Below, in pieces: positions 35,003-45,711 of a DNA stretch of 64,000 nt (the first letter of the stretch is position 1; each line of letters opens with the position of its first letter). The DNA comes from Diplolepis rosae (lineage: Eukaryota > Arthropoda > Insecta > Hymenoptera > Diplolepididae). Location of the stretch: contig JAPYXD010000484.1 of assembly GCA_030998225.1 (NCBI GenBank), positions 310,001 to 374,000 on the forward strand, written 5' to 3'. A program made the translations under genes and the position numbers. The notes beneath the pieces are model-generated. The model had not been told where the DNA came from. It was given only the letters and a program-made list of their open reading frames with translations, and did not search any database.

Positions 35003-35364
35003 AACACATCATATACATATATGTCATATTATATACGGGAGTAAATATATGTACGAATGCTATGTATTTTCAGGAATACCATGATCCAGCTCAGCGCGAG
35101 GCCCAGCATATACCTACCCCTTTCCCTTCTCCGCAACTACTCTAGCCTAAACGCTTATGCCGACTGATCTCCCGATACAAAGGCCACGTGCTTTTTGTAA
35201 CTAAAACATAAGACTCATCTGAATGCTTAAATGATTATGTTAAAGCTTTTATGTACCTCCGGCGCGTTAACTCGTTTTTACGCTACAGTTGAGAGTAGCG
35301 TCATGTTGTGTATTACGATACAGAGTAATGTAATGTAAAAATTGAATTGCGCATGTGTCTACAA
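35003..35364. other. No recognisable feature
   Basis: Mixed composition. No frame or repeat was assigned. Confidence 0.35.
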
Positions 35365-35905
35365 CCATAGAGCGGAGCGTAATCTTCTTCTTATTCTTTT
35401 TCTTCTTCGTACAGCGTTAGCACCCTACTGACAAAGCCTTGTACATTTGAACTGCGCATGCTCTATTACAACACGCTACTACTACACAAGATCGATAAAA
35501 TCAAAATGGCCGGGACTGGTCGCGAATTATCAAGTGTAATGGACGAGAATCATGATGAATACTAGATTAGATTCGAGTGTACGCATAGAAACTCGTATAC
35601 GCACCAAAGTCACATAAAATAGAATATGTGCCAATGCACACAATTCGGGTAATTACGAGACTCGCTTAAAATGTTCGCAGGACTGATCACGCCTCGGCTT
35701 CTCTCGGCTTTGTCTCGGCTTCGTCTCAGCTTTGTCTCGGCTTCGTCTCGGCTTTGTCTCGGCTTTGCCTCAGCTAGGCTTCGGCTATGCCTCGACTACG
35801 CCTTACCTAAGCCTCGACTATGCCGTGGCTTCGATCTTCTGCGATCATTGTCGCTCGTCGCGTAATAACCCTCATTATGCGCCTAGGCACATAATATACT
35901 ATTAA
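35365..35905 (-). repeat. Palindrome-headed element, copy 2, with minisatellite
   Basis: The reverse complement matches 8264-8690 end to end (AATAGTATATTA..CCTAGGCGCA; CCGAATTGTGTGCATTGGCA; GCATGCGCAGTTCAAAT). In place of the short loop of copy 1 it has an 11-12-bp minisatellite at about 35695-35830 (CTCGGCTTTGT / CTCGGCTTCGT repeated about a dozen times). The open frame across it is only repeat read-through. Confidence 0.82.
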
Positions 35906-36542
35906 TCCATATAAAGATTATAAGCCTAGACTAATTAAATATATTCCAACCTACTCTGAAATATATTAGAAACTAAAATCGTTTCTATAATTTGATGACC
36001 ATGCATTAAAAATTGAAAATCGATGAGCGTATTTCCTTCCTTTCGATAGGTGTAGAAAGAGGAGAGAAATATTTGCCATCTAAAAATCAGCAAAAAAGCG
36101 AATTACTAGTTCAACGTTATCCCTGCCATTCTTATTTCGTCCAATCTTAAATTCCTTAATAAGCAAAAATCCCTACCGTGCTCACCTCGCGGTGAGCTTA
36201 TGAGCCGAATGAAGAATAATAAAAATCGCAGTCTTCTGAGTGTCTTGATCAGATTGAGACCCATAATAGAAAAACAATAAAAATTTCTTTCATCGTGCCC
36301 GTCTACGGTCTAGGACGACAGTTTTTAACACTCAGTAGTTGACTAAAGTCGTAAAATTATCTATTGCAATACTTTACAAAATCGTGTCAGGCAGACGTGA
36401 AATATACAATCTATGTTTCAATTAAGTACGCTTTCGTTTTTCTAAAAACCAGATAACAACAAAAAGGTGCGAGAATCACTGGACAATTAACACTGTTAAT
36501 CTTAACGTCGGTAATCACTCCGTCCGCAAGTCATACGGTGGG
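35906..36542. other. No recognisable feature
   Basis: Unassigned, with no long frame. The stretch before the solo LTR shows no repeat that I recognise. Confidence 0.35.
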
Positions 36543-37363
36543 TGTCACGAATTGACCCTTCGATATTCGTAATTTCATCGGTATCTTATACAAGGATTAC
36601 CTCGGTACTTGGTAAATATAATCCCTGGTCCTTAAGTGGTGCAAGTCCGGTAGCCGTGAATTAATAAGTGCCGTTAGATACGTGTATCGTCGTATTAAGT
36701 CGAGTTCTGAGAGTTAAATCTACAGAAAACGAACTTAACCAGTGTTTAGCAAGCAAGTTGGATTGTCTGATACGCTTCCTGTACTACTTGACTAGCACTA
36801 CTTAGGTAACTCCAGCCAAGATTGTGCCGTTATCCAGCTATCAACAAGGAGAACTATACGACAAAACCCTTTCTCTTGCCTTCTCAAGCAGGGAAAAGCG
36901 TAAGTTATATATAAGCATCTCAAAACTTATTATATTAACTATAACGCCAATTGTAGTGCGTGAGTTGTATACCTAGGCATCTCAAAACCTAGTATCTTAG
37001 CATAAGACGTACACACTTGAACGCGGAAGTCACATATATAGGCATCTCAAAACCTGTATTATTGACTCATAAACGCATAAAACTCTTAACATTGCCTTCT
37101 CATCTTGAGAAGTAGTATAAGTAATACACATAAGCATCTCAAAACTTATTGTATACCTATCTTTTAATTAATAAAGCTTGTACACTGCAATATAATCAAA
37201 TTTTGTTATTACTGTGAACAACTCGAGCCGCATAGGTTTGACTAGTGACCACGATCTCATAAAAATATAAATAATCAGAATTTACCACTCTGATTTAATC
37301 AGCAAACTTTCCTCCCTTTTCCTAATTTCCCAACCTACCCTCGCCTTAGCTCGGGACGTAACA
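36543..37363 (+). mobile_element. Solo LTR-like element containing a hairpin array
   Basis: It starts TGTCACG and ends CGTAACA, a 7-bp imperfect inverted terminus of the TG..CA type. AATAAAGCTTGTACACTG (about 37171-37188) looks like the R-region poly(A) signal and the last 170 bases would be U5. No flanking target duplication is evident, so the ends are tentative. There is no open frame. Four hairpins with an identical loop lie at 36911-37149. Confidence 0.55.
36911..37149 (+). repeat. Four hairpins with invariant loop CATCTCAAAA
   Basis: Stem/loop/stem units: 36911-36930 ATAAG/loop/CTTAT, 36973-36992 CTAGG/loop/CCTAG, 37036-37059 ATATAGG/loop/CCTGTAT (one G-T pair), and 37130-37149 ATAAG/loop/CTTAT. 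The 10-nt loop is identical in all four, while stem bases change in pairs. A further perfect hairpin CTTCTCA-TCT-TGAGAAG is at 37096-37112. Spacing is about 62, 63-65 and 92 bases. Confidence 0.75.
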
Positions 37364-38340
37364 ACACTACCGAATCTCAAAACGGAAATGATAATTTTTA
37401 ATCAAATATTTTTTATTGGAGTTAATAGGGAAACTAGAGTTGTTCCTTCTTTTTAGGAACAACGATCATTAGAAAACCTCCCCGCCCAGTCTAGGATGAA
37501 TAAGGAGCCAAGAGATAATCCTCTCTCTCACTCTCTCCTAGGACTAGTTGAATTAAGAGACACTTATTGCAAGATCTCAAAGGTATCGTTCTAATTACAT
37601 AATACTATATATATATATATATATATATATACAAACATATTTTGCCTTCTCCTTTGAATTTGTGTTGCTAAGTAAATTATAGAACTTGGAATTTCTGAGC
37701 ATGATCGTATTTTTATGTCAGTTTTTTTTATTTCGGGTATAGCCTCCTTTGTCAGAGAAGAGAGTCAAGAACAATTCCCAAAATAAAAACAAATTTTAAA
37801 CGATATCCCTTTTGAAATTTGGTAGTTTGGTACCTCCGCGAAGGAAGCACTCATCCGAGAAGAATTTTTAATTGACACCTTAATTATTTTCTTTTTTTGT
37901 CAAATCAAATCTTAGTACGCGACAATGTTGAAAGTAAAGACTTTTGAGTCACGTATGAGTTCGATCACTCGCTTCTTTCTCTCCTACTGTAAAATTTCTA
38001 TTCTGCTGCTGGGTCCCTTTCTTCGGAGCGCGTCAAATATATTAAAAAATTATGTTAAAAAAATTATTTTTAATGGATGAAGTGTGGTTGTGTTAAAGCT
38101 GTTTTTTTGTGCTTGGCAACCACGCATTATTACGGGCGCGTATTACGAATTATATTCGTAATATTATTACGAATACTATATTAGCTGGACTTTTCTGGTG
38201 GATGAACTGTCATCTAAGACCACGCCTCTACTATTTATGAGTTTTTTCTAAACTTTTATGCATGATACTGATAACTCAATTTTATTAAAAGAAGGAAATA
38301 AAGAAAATACAAACTACAAACATTAAAAATATTAATCTTA
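37364..38340. other. Unassigned sequence with a (TA)n microsatellite
   Basis: (TA)n at about 37606-37631. A small hairpin GTTGTTCC..GGAACAAC is near 37439-37465. No coding frame is recognised. Confidence 0.4.
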
Positions 38341-38344
38341 GCTT

Positions 38345-38530
38345 AATTGGGAATCGAAAGACCCGGGCTCGAATCCCGGCACAGTCGAAAGTGTTTCTAT
38401 TTCCACAGAAAGATATTATTGCGATATAAGAATATGGAATTTTCTACGAGGACACTTATCAGCAACGTCTCCTATCTGATACGCGACTAATGATTTTCCG
38501 ATAATATAGGCAGTGAAAAAAATTTCGAAC
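38345..38530 (+). repeat. tRNA-derived SINE, copy 2
   Basis: AATCGAAAGACCCGGGCTCG then AATCCCGGCACAGTCGAAAG (B-box-like), a middle with TTTCCACAGAAAGAT, and an end GTCTCCTATCTGATACGCGA..GATAATATAGGCAGTG. The A-box part of the head is missing. Confidence 0.75.
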
Positions 38531-38689
38531 TTAATTTGATATCTCCCTAGCGGACCCAGTTGAGACTGACTGTTCTTTGAACATTCTCTGACCTCGCATT
38601 ATCATGACCAAGGACGGTAAAACAAACATTCAAAGCATTGCAATTATGATTCTGTGGCAAAATTTAAATTAGAAGGTGTCGAAATAAAA

Positions 38690-38830
38690 ACAATAATTTT
38701 ATTTTTCACCAACAGAAACTATAAAAACATAGTATACCTGTCATTGAAGCAGTACAGTGGTTCACAATTGGCGGAGCGTCTCCACCGTCAAGGTTGACTA
38801 TTGATTAGAGTGAGACACAACTACTTTTGC
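38690..38830 (+). repeat. Half copy of the 32926 palindrome
   Basis: ACCTGTCATTG.AGCAGTACAGTGGTTCAC, GGAGCGTCTCC and GAGTGAGACACAACTA match the left arm of the 32926-33513 element up to its centre, and nothing of the right arm follows. Confidence 0.75.
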
Positions 38831-39354
38831 GATGTAACACATTAAGACCTACTCAGGAAAAAATATCTAGGACGGACGGCCCTCGAACCGGGCAAAAACT
38901 GGACACACACGTATAAAAACAAACTTAGACGGTAAATCATAAAAACGAAAAAAGTGTTATAGAAAATGATGTTATATTCCGATGTGATACATTAAGAGCT
39001 ACTCATAAAATTATTAAAACTAAAATTATCTACAATGGTCAGCACTAAAAAAAATGATTTATTTGAAATAAATCAAATTTGTTTAATTTAATCAATGTAT
39101 CTTTGATTTCAGTATGTCAAGCAATCATGATAACTAGATGTTTCGAATTTTTATGTTATAAAGTTGCTGTAAAAGCGTAGTATGAAATAATTGCTTCTTT
39201 TTCAATTCTTTTTAATCTTTTCTATTGCAGTATAAATTGTAATTAGTCGATGTAAACTGTTGTCCTCTGGACTTATTGATGATATTTTAAAGTACTAGCC
39301 GTTTACTTCTATATATTGAAGGAGTGAATCCATTGAAGGATTTAAAATTATTAA
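38831..39354. other. No recognisable feature
   Basis: AT-rich, nothing assigned. Confidence 0.4.
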
Positions 39355-39465
39355 TTTCTTTCCTTGATTTGAGAGTTGAAATTGTCTGCGAGGATACCTG
39401 TCGGGAAAGTATCCTATCTGATACCGAGACTTGGGTCCTGATAAAGTAGATAGTGACATTTTAAC
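39355..39465 (+). repeat. SINE body fragment, copy 3a
   Basis: TTGTCTGCGAGGATACCTGTCGG..GTATCCTATCTGATACCGAG..GATAAAGTAGATAGTGAC matches the 3' body of copies 1 and 2, without a tRNA head. Confidence 0.65.
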
Positions 39466-39547
39466 TTTACCATCAAAATTGTAAAATTATTAAATGCCGA
39501 AACGCAATATATCGAGGTCTTCCTGTAAAGAAGGGGATGTCGGACGC

Positions 39548-39640
39548 CTGTGTAGCTCAGTTGGTTAGAGCAGTCGACCGGCAATCGAAAGACCAGGGCT
39601 CGTATCCTGGCACAGTCGAAAGTGTCTCTTTTTCCACCGG
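39548..39640 (+). repeat. tRNA-like SINE head, copy 3b
   Basis: A full tRNA-like fold: acceptor GCCTGTG against CACAGTC (6 of 7 pairs), D-arm GCTCAGTTGGTTAGAGC, anticodon-like arm with loop CCGGCAA, and T-arm CCAGG..CCTGG. The A box TAGCTCAGTTGG is intact. Loop position 33 is C rather than U and the T-loop reads CTCGTAT rather than TTCGAAT. The sequence past the acceptor (AAAGTGTCTCTTTTTCCACC) is that of the SINE family, so I treat it as a SINE head, not a working tRNA. Confidence 0.7.
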
Positions 39641-39969
39641 AAAATTTTTAATTATTTGAAAATTTGTATAGAATGTTTGATCCGACATGTTTTTTGAGCT
39701 TTAAAAAAATCTTGATATGATGGAGCAAATTCAACGGATCAAAATACGTAAAGGCAGGGTACTGTAGTTTGCCGCACATGACACCTTTTTTATGTGGGGC
39801 TGTGTTATCTATCCTAATAATTGATTATTTGCGATTCAATATCTGCAGTCAATAATCACTTTTCTGTGATCAAAATGTGATCATCAATTACTTATAAATT
39901 ACATAATCGCCAATAAAATTTATATTGAGTTTTTGATATTGATTAAGTACTGTTAGTTAAGCTATGTCA

Positions 39970-40590
39970 AGAAGATTCTACCATCTCGTTTGATTATTAG
40001 CATAGCTTTACTGTATTACCGGCACGCGGTGCGCCTCAACTACTCCTTAGCATGTGCATAAGTACCATGCGAGCAGAGCGATGCTCTTCTTCATCACTAA
40101 TTACTATGTAGTTTAGCGATCTTTCGATATGACGTATTTCTTTATTTTACTCCATATGAATAACTACCCTGTCCAAATTATAATTATCTTTGGAATTTCT
40201 ACTGAATTGCCATAATGATTTAAAAAGTAGGCATCTACATTTTTCATCAAAAAATAAATATAATATAAATAATGATTAAGATTTTAAGGTCACGTTTTCT
40301 GCAGATTTCCGTATCAACTGCGATTATAATTGAAGTGTGTTCTTCAATTGATTCTAACCTGTGATCTATGCTTATTTGTTAATGAATTATTGTATATTAA
40401 ATTTTATCAACAATGATAAACAAATATAAAAGAAGCTCTGTTGGTAACCTCTTACCATCTTATTCGGTTATTAGCATAGCATTACTGCATAACCAACGTG
40501 CGGTGTGACTCTACAACTCATTACCATATCAATAATTACATGCAGACAAAGTGATGTTCTTCTTTATCACTCACTATTAATTGTTCTGTC
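39970..40590 (+). repeat. Diverged tandem duplication, ~485-bp period
   Basis: The segments 39970-40140 and 40455-40590 share TTATTAGCATAGC.TTACTG, ACGYGCGGTGYG, AGCRNAGYGATG.TCTTCTT.ATCACT at about three-quarters identity. Function unknown; no frame is present. Confidence 0.6.
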
Positions 40591-40824
40591 GATATATTAA
40601 CTAATTAATACTAATTAATTAATTAGCCGGTTTTTGGAAGTTATGTTATTAGTATTATTGGTAGAGGGGCCATGATCCATAAATGGACAAACTTGCAAAG
40701 TGCTAAGTATTTCGAGTGAGCGTCGCTCCATCAGCCTCCATGTTTTACGGATGCGGTTTCAAAGGTGTACCTTTGAGCCGTTAAAGTCGAAAATCTGTCC
40801 ATTTCTCGAGTTTATGTCATCAGG

Positions 40825-40910
40825 ATTCTTCTGTTGTAACAGATATCTGATACTTGACTAGTGATCCTCTGATAATGTAGACAGTGGCAAAAATTTCGAA
40901 GTAAGCCATA
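40825..40910 (+). repeat. SINE 3' fragment, copy 4
   Basis: ATATCTGATACTTGACTAGT, then GATCCTCTGATAATGTAGAC and AGTGGCAAAAATTTCGAA match the 3' end of the 38345 SINE. Confidence 0.65.
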
Positions 40911-41208
40911 TAATTCTGATCTACACGCCAAAACGAAAGAAAATGCTTTTAATTTCACCATACAATAAATATTCATGATAATTTTCAAATTATGGGCATG
41001 ATCAACGATTAAAATAGATGAGAACTTCCCTTTGATCATTTTCAATTAGAATATGTGACCTGTCACGAAGAAAAGGACCTAAGGCTGCAAGGCAAGATTT
41101 TAAGAAAGACTATAACAATGAAGAACGCTATTTTCCGAGCACTTTATAACTTAATTACAAAAGGAGAAAATTAGTTAGAATTTTCTAGATATATCCTCTA
41201 GAAAAAAT
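40911..41208. other. No recognisable feature
   Basis: AT-rich. Nothing was assigned. Confidence 0.4.
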
Positions 41209-41212
41209 TTAA

Positions 41213-41294
41213 CACTAGAACTACCAAGGGGGGTCAAAATGACTTGTTTGACATGGTAGAAGTAGGTATACCTCAATCGTCGGTAGTTCTAGTG
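41213..41294. mobile_element. 82-bp TTAA-flanked MITE
   Basis: TTAA at 41209-41212 and 41295-41298, with TIR CACTAGAACTACC inverted at the right end as GGTAGTTCTAGTG. GGGGGGTCAAAATGAC lies inside the left end. It is of the piggyBac target type and too short to code. Confidence 0.88.
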
Positions 41295-41298
41295 TTAA

Positions 41299-42527
41299 GA
41301 ACTACTTGTGTATGCGAAAACCAAAAAATCGAATTTTGCAGCCTTAGGTCAAATATTCTTTAGCTTTTCTGATATTAATGAATAATCATTAGTATTGACG
41401 ACGATAGAAAAAGTGAATCAACCTTTTATTATTACACAAAAAGAACAATGATGTTTGCTGCAGGGTATATAACAACTTTTTTAGAATAATTTGCGCACGC
41501 TGAATCCAAAAATAACCATAATTAAGCTCAATCAGCTCTTGTTATTGTGATATTGCAAACAACCATTTTTTTTACATTTAGTACCATTTCGTCAATTTTT
41601 GGCGATTAAATCGAATTTCGTTCGTTTAAAACATGATTGTCGAAGAACATATCTTTAGAAATGTGTATAATTTAAGGTTTTCTAGTTCAATTGAGACCCA
41701 TACCCACATTACAAATGATCTTTGATTAAAGTATTTGATAAAATAAAATATATACGAATTTGAATTTTCGCATATCGAAAAAACTTACTTTTTAGCAATA
41801 TCGGAAAAACAAGAGCCGATTGAAAAAAAGGTTGGTCATTTTTTGATTCAGTGTTCTCAAATTACCCTAGAAAACTTGTTGTCTACCTTGCAGCAAAATG
41901 TCTGTTGACCAGTGTAATAGAATGATTTATAATACCCTTCAGATTTACTTTTGCTAACGTGCGCATACCAACGGGAGCTAATGAATCGATAAACCTAAAA
42001 GAAGTTTAATAAATTTCTACTATACCGAAGGACGGATCTCGCTACTACATGGGGATCTTCGCTGCACACGAGTCAACACCACCAATAAACCTTGTCAAGG
42101 TATGCCATCCGTCGAAGCCTACCAGCGGTCACAATTTACACTGGTTATCAGTTCAATACTATTTTTCACCTGCGAGTTCAGCCAGTAGATTGTGAAAAGA
42201 GAAAGGCAAATTAAACCTAAATCATTCCAAGTGCTGGAAATACGACAGATCGATTCTCGAATTCGACGAAGCTAAAATTTGAATGGATGTAAGCATCAAC
42301 TCAAGAACTTACCAATTTACTAGGCTGGACTCAACTAGAACTCATCGACTTTTCACTGGTAGGAACTATGAGGCTTTTTAAAAGAGCCTCTATTTTTCAA
42401 TAGGGGCAATTTTGGATGTGATACTGTTTCGTCATTTTGTTTTTTGGCATACATTTTGACATTTTCAACATTATCTTTTTAAATAATTTTAATTTTATTT
42501 GAAATCATTACATTAATAATAATCAAC
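41299..42527. other. No recognisable feature
   Basis: Unassigned. A GC-richer patch at about 42030-42160 has no frame I can place. Confidence 0.35.
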
Positions 42528-42980
42528 ATTGCCGCATTTATGCTCCAGAAAATTCAAGAGTGATTGTTGAGAGGCCTTTATATTCTACTCATGTTATTGT
42601 TTGGTATGATTTTTGGTCTGGAGGAGTGACAGGGCGGTATTTTTTTGAAAATGAGGCTGACAACGCTGTTATTATTAACGTATTGCGTTATCAGGACGCA
42701 TTGACAAATTTTTCTTGCCCTATTATTCATGATATGGATGTAAGTGATATATGGTTTCAACAGGATGGCGCCACATGCCTCACATCCACTAAAATATTGA
42801 ATTCATTGCAAAATAAATTTCCCAATCGAATAATTTCGCTTTCGTGTGATTTTGCAGTCAATTGGTAAAATGCGATGCGTAATTGATTACAAAAATGTAA
42901 TCGGAAATTTTTACAAAAGGATCGACGTCTGTAGACGTAATCGTCGCGGACATTTGTCCAATATTATTTTTCATCCATAA
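42528..42980 (+). pseudogene. Mariner/Tc1-like transposase, internally deleted
   Basis: The frame reads APENSRVIVERPLYS, WYDFWSGGVTGRYFFENE, then DIWFQQDGATC (second catalytic Asp present; the His usually after Cys is Leu), and LQNKFPNRIIS. It jumps at about 42868 to a C-terminal piece with RRGHLSNIIFHP and stop near 42980. The third catalytic Asp region (PRSPDL..D) is missing. A possible TIR (CCCTGTTGACAAATCCTGTA) ends near 43089. It belongs to a different subfamily from the D34D copy at 23748. Confidence 0.85.
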
Positions 42981-43329
42981 ATTGTGGACTTTCTACATTA
43001 TATATCAATAGAGAAATACGGAGCTCTCATCAGAAATGTGTGCTTTATTTAAAATTAAAAAAAAAACTCCCTGTTGACAAATCCTGTACAAATAAATAGT
43101 AATTTTCTATCTTCCTACTGATTAATCTGTGGTGCTCATTTTCAAATAATATTGATTCTGTTTGTAATAAACGCTTTAACACAACCATTTCTTTTTCACT
43201 GACGTAATCCTTATCCCTTTACTCATATACTCTTTTTCTCAGCCCTATTGTCCTAAATTTCCACAATGATTTCTAGGCATCCTGTATCTGGATAAGTGAA
43301 AAATACTAATCACAATAGAGATTAAAGTT

Positions 43330-43345
43330 TATTTGCATTTATTCA
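43330..43345 (-). promoter_or_regulatory. Poly(A) signals of ARPC3
   Basis: On the minus strand GAATAAATGC and AAATAAACT occur about 40-55 bases past the ARPC3 stop codon, the usual distance for a short insect 3' UTR. Confidence 0.6.
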
Positions 43346-43382
43346 ATACCGAATACAGTGATGAATCTGACGTCCTAGATGT

Positions 43383-43537
43383 TTATTGACCAGGTCCAGA
43401 TAAAGATTTGTCCATAAACTTCTTTTTTGCAAAACAAAGCCACCATTTACTTGGTTTTCCATCTTCCCCATACACTTTTTTGATGAGGCGTTGTGAAACT
43501 TCTTGCCTAACTTGCTGTAAATATTGTCTCATTAACT
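43383..43537 (-). CDS. Terminal exon of ARPC3 (Arp2/3 complex subunit 3, p21)
   Basis: The minus-strand exon starts after a TTTTTCAG acceptor (AG at 43539-43538) and encodes about 51 residues. It includes [36 protein letters not shown] and the invariant C-terminus LSGPGQ, then TAA at 43383-43385. This closely parallels the C-terminus of animal ARPC3, the 21-kDa subunit of the actin-nucleating Arp2/3 complex. Phase 1 at the acceptor supplies the second and third bases of a Glu codon. The upstream exons should lie at higher coordinates on this strand; I did not recognise them up to 64000. The exon has no stops or frameshifts and appears functional. Confidence 0.93.
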
Positions 43538-44351
43538 CTGAAAAATATAAAGTGGAATATATTATATTTTAATCCATTATAAAATTCTAATTTGGAGAAA
43601 GAATATTTTTCATAACAGATGAAGCTAACCACCACCATCATTATGAAATGTTACGTTCATTGGATTTTTTCTATTAGAGAACTATTATTGTTGAAGAGTT
43701 GATCAAGTGTTGAGCGATTCATGATTAAATGGCAAACCTTACTAAACACAAATGTCAAAGAAATTTCACTATGACAAACGTAATTCAAAAGTTATCTCTA
43801 TTGAAAGATTTCACGCAACTAAAAAAATATACTGTAAATGTTTGGCGCACTCGCATGTCTAAAGAGTATTTAGAGGCTTTAAAATGTAAATATCTGTCAA
43901 TAGATACATAAATATCAATAACATGAAAAAATGTTCTGGACGAACTTACACAGTTTTGACTGTTACTTTCGATGAAGCCAAAAAAGTTATAAGAATGTTT
44001 AGAATTAGATGATTTATCTTACTAAATATATTCTATTAATAAACTATGCAATTGAATTTAACAGGCTCAAAACATGTTGTTGGGTGATATAATCGAAAAT
44101 TCAGTAGTTAAACTTATACTTTTTTATATGAGTGTCACGCTACTTTTGGAATATAATTTTGGTTCACTCTGCAAGATGACACTTCTTTATATGAAACGTT
44201 ATAGTTTTAACAATCGAATTTTATTATGTGTATTAATGTGTCAATTTTGCGTTTAAAGTGGGTTTTATATCATTATAAATACGAATCAAGGGCACGTGGT
44301 AATTAAGAAATTAGAAAATTTGATAAATTTTAGATTTCCACAAGTTTACGA
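43538..44351 (-). other. Presumed ARPC3 intron sequence
   Basis: Upstream of the terminal exon on the minus strand. A 60-codon plus frame at 43729-43911 (MANLTKHKCQRNFTM...) has no family I can name. Confidence 0.4.
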
Positions 44352-44356
44352 TAATA

Positions 44357-45706
44357 GGGGAGAAGCGGCGAAATTGGCGCGTCGTCTAAATTGGCGTACC
44401 CTATTTTTCAGAAAATGATAACATAACAAAAAATAAAAATAGTTCTATCGTGTGCATTCTTGTATGATATTTATTTGATAGAAAACATTATAAAAATCTA
44501 ATTGCTTAATACAGTTTTATTGCGATTAACCTTTTTTTTGGCATAATGGTTATGTTCGAAGCCATTGAGTTAAATCGTTAAATAATAGTAATTCAAGGTG
44601 AATTAGATTAATGCAACGATTTTATAATCTTTGATATTTAATCTTACGATTAGGATAGAATATTTGTATGAAAAAATAAGCATTTTACGTAAAAAGTATT
44701 TAATTAATGAACGATACACTTGCGGCAAAATTGGCGCATACGAGATTCAAATCAGAGGCGAAGTTGGCACACGTGTTGTGTTTCTGGAAACCGGTAACTG
44801 AAGTCAAGTGCTCGGATGTTTATGATTGAAAATATAAAGAAGATAGTAAGTACACAATTATTAATATATAGATATATACATTTGAATGTTGCTGGACTTT
44901 TCTGCTAATCTTTTTCTTAAGATTTTTTGTGACATGGGAGGTAATGTGGTTCGCAAAACTGATGTAACGACTTTGTAAGGTTATATTCATTTGAACAATC
45001 AGTGGTTAAATTTTTTTTTTAAGTTTGAGGTATTAAGGCATTTTAAAAGTGATTTTTAATAATTAATTTGCAGTCTGACAGTGTTTTAAAAGTTTTCTCG
45101 ATTTTAAGATGTGAAAGCAATGTAAGTAAAAAATTTGTATTTTTGATTGATTGTTTCTATTATTTATAAGTCTTCTAAAGTTAATAATTGTATATACTTC
45201 TGATTACCAATTCAAATAATTCTCTATAAAAATGATTTCAATTTGAATATTCACTTAAATATCCACAATTGCCAGTATTTTATTGTACAAATATAAAATA
45301 TATTTTAACTTTGGCTGGTTTATGTGAATAAAGGTATAAAAAAGTTCACATATCTTGATATACTATCTCAAATTTAGTTTCAAATTATAACTACCTCTTT
45401 TCATCAACCTTTGCTACTGAAATGTAATTCTAAATCTATGAAAATATAACTAATACGTGGCAAGAGAAGATTATAATATTAGTGCGTCAATTTACCCGAC
45501 ATGGCGGGTAAATTGACGCAGGTGCAGTCCTTCGGAAATCTGAATAAAAACCTGCTTTAATAATTTTCAATGCAATCTTCATCCATTGGAAAGTATAGAA
45601 AAGATATCCAGCTATTAAATAAATATTTTTTCATAATTTTTAGTCATATACTTTCTTTTTAAACTCGCACTTTCTATTAGGTGCGCCAATTTCGCCGCTT
45701 CTCCCC
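44357..45706. mobile_element. 1.35-kb DNA transposon/MITE with 5-bp TSD
   Basis: TIR GGGGAGAAGCGGCGAAATTG (continuing GCGC) at 44357 is inverted at the right end (GCGCCAATTTCGCCGCTTCTCCCC, ending 45706). TAATA is duplicated at 44352-44356 and 45707-45711. Subterminal copies of an AAATTGGCGC-like word recur at about 44389, 44728 and 44758. A perfect 16-bp hairpin lies at 45483-45520. No transposase frame is visible. It likely sits in an ARPC3 intron. Confidence 0.9.
45483..45520 (+). repeat. Perfect 16-bp inverted repeat
   Basis: TGCGTCAATTTACCCG, a six-base loop ACATGG, then the exact complement. It repeats the CAATTT word of the element's own termini. Confidence 0.9.
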
Positions 45707-45711
45707 TAATA

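Noticed and set aside
35671..35865. 64-codon frame as a Leu/Arg-rich protein
   Set aside because: It is read-through of an 11-12-bp minisatellite.
36543..37363. Bacterial-style attenuator or riboswitch
   Set aside because: The context is an LTR-like element in an insect-type genome. The hairpin array is reported as a structure of unknown role instead.
39548..39617. Functional tRNA gene
   Set aside because: The cloverleaf is nearly complete, but U33 and the T-loop TTC are altered and the flank is the SINE body seen in other copies.
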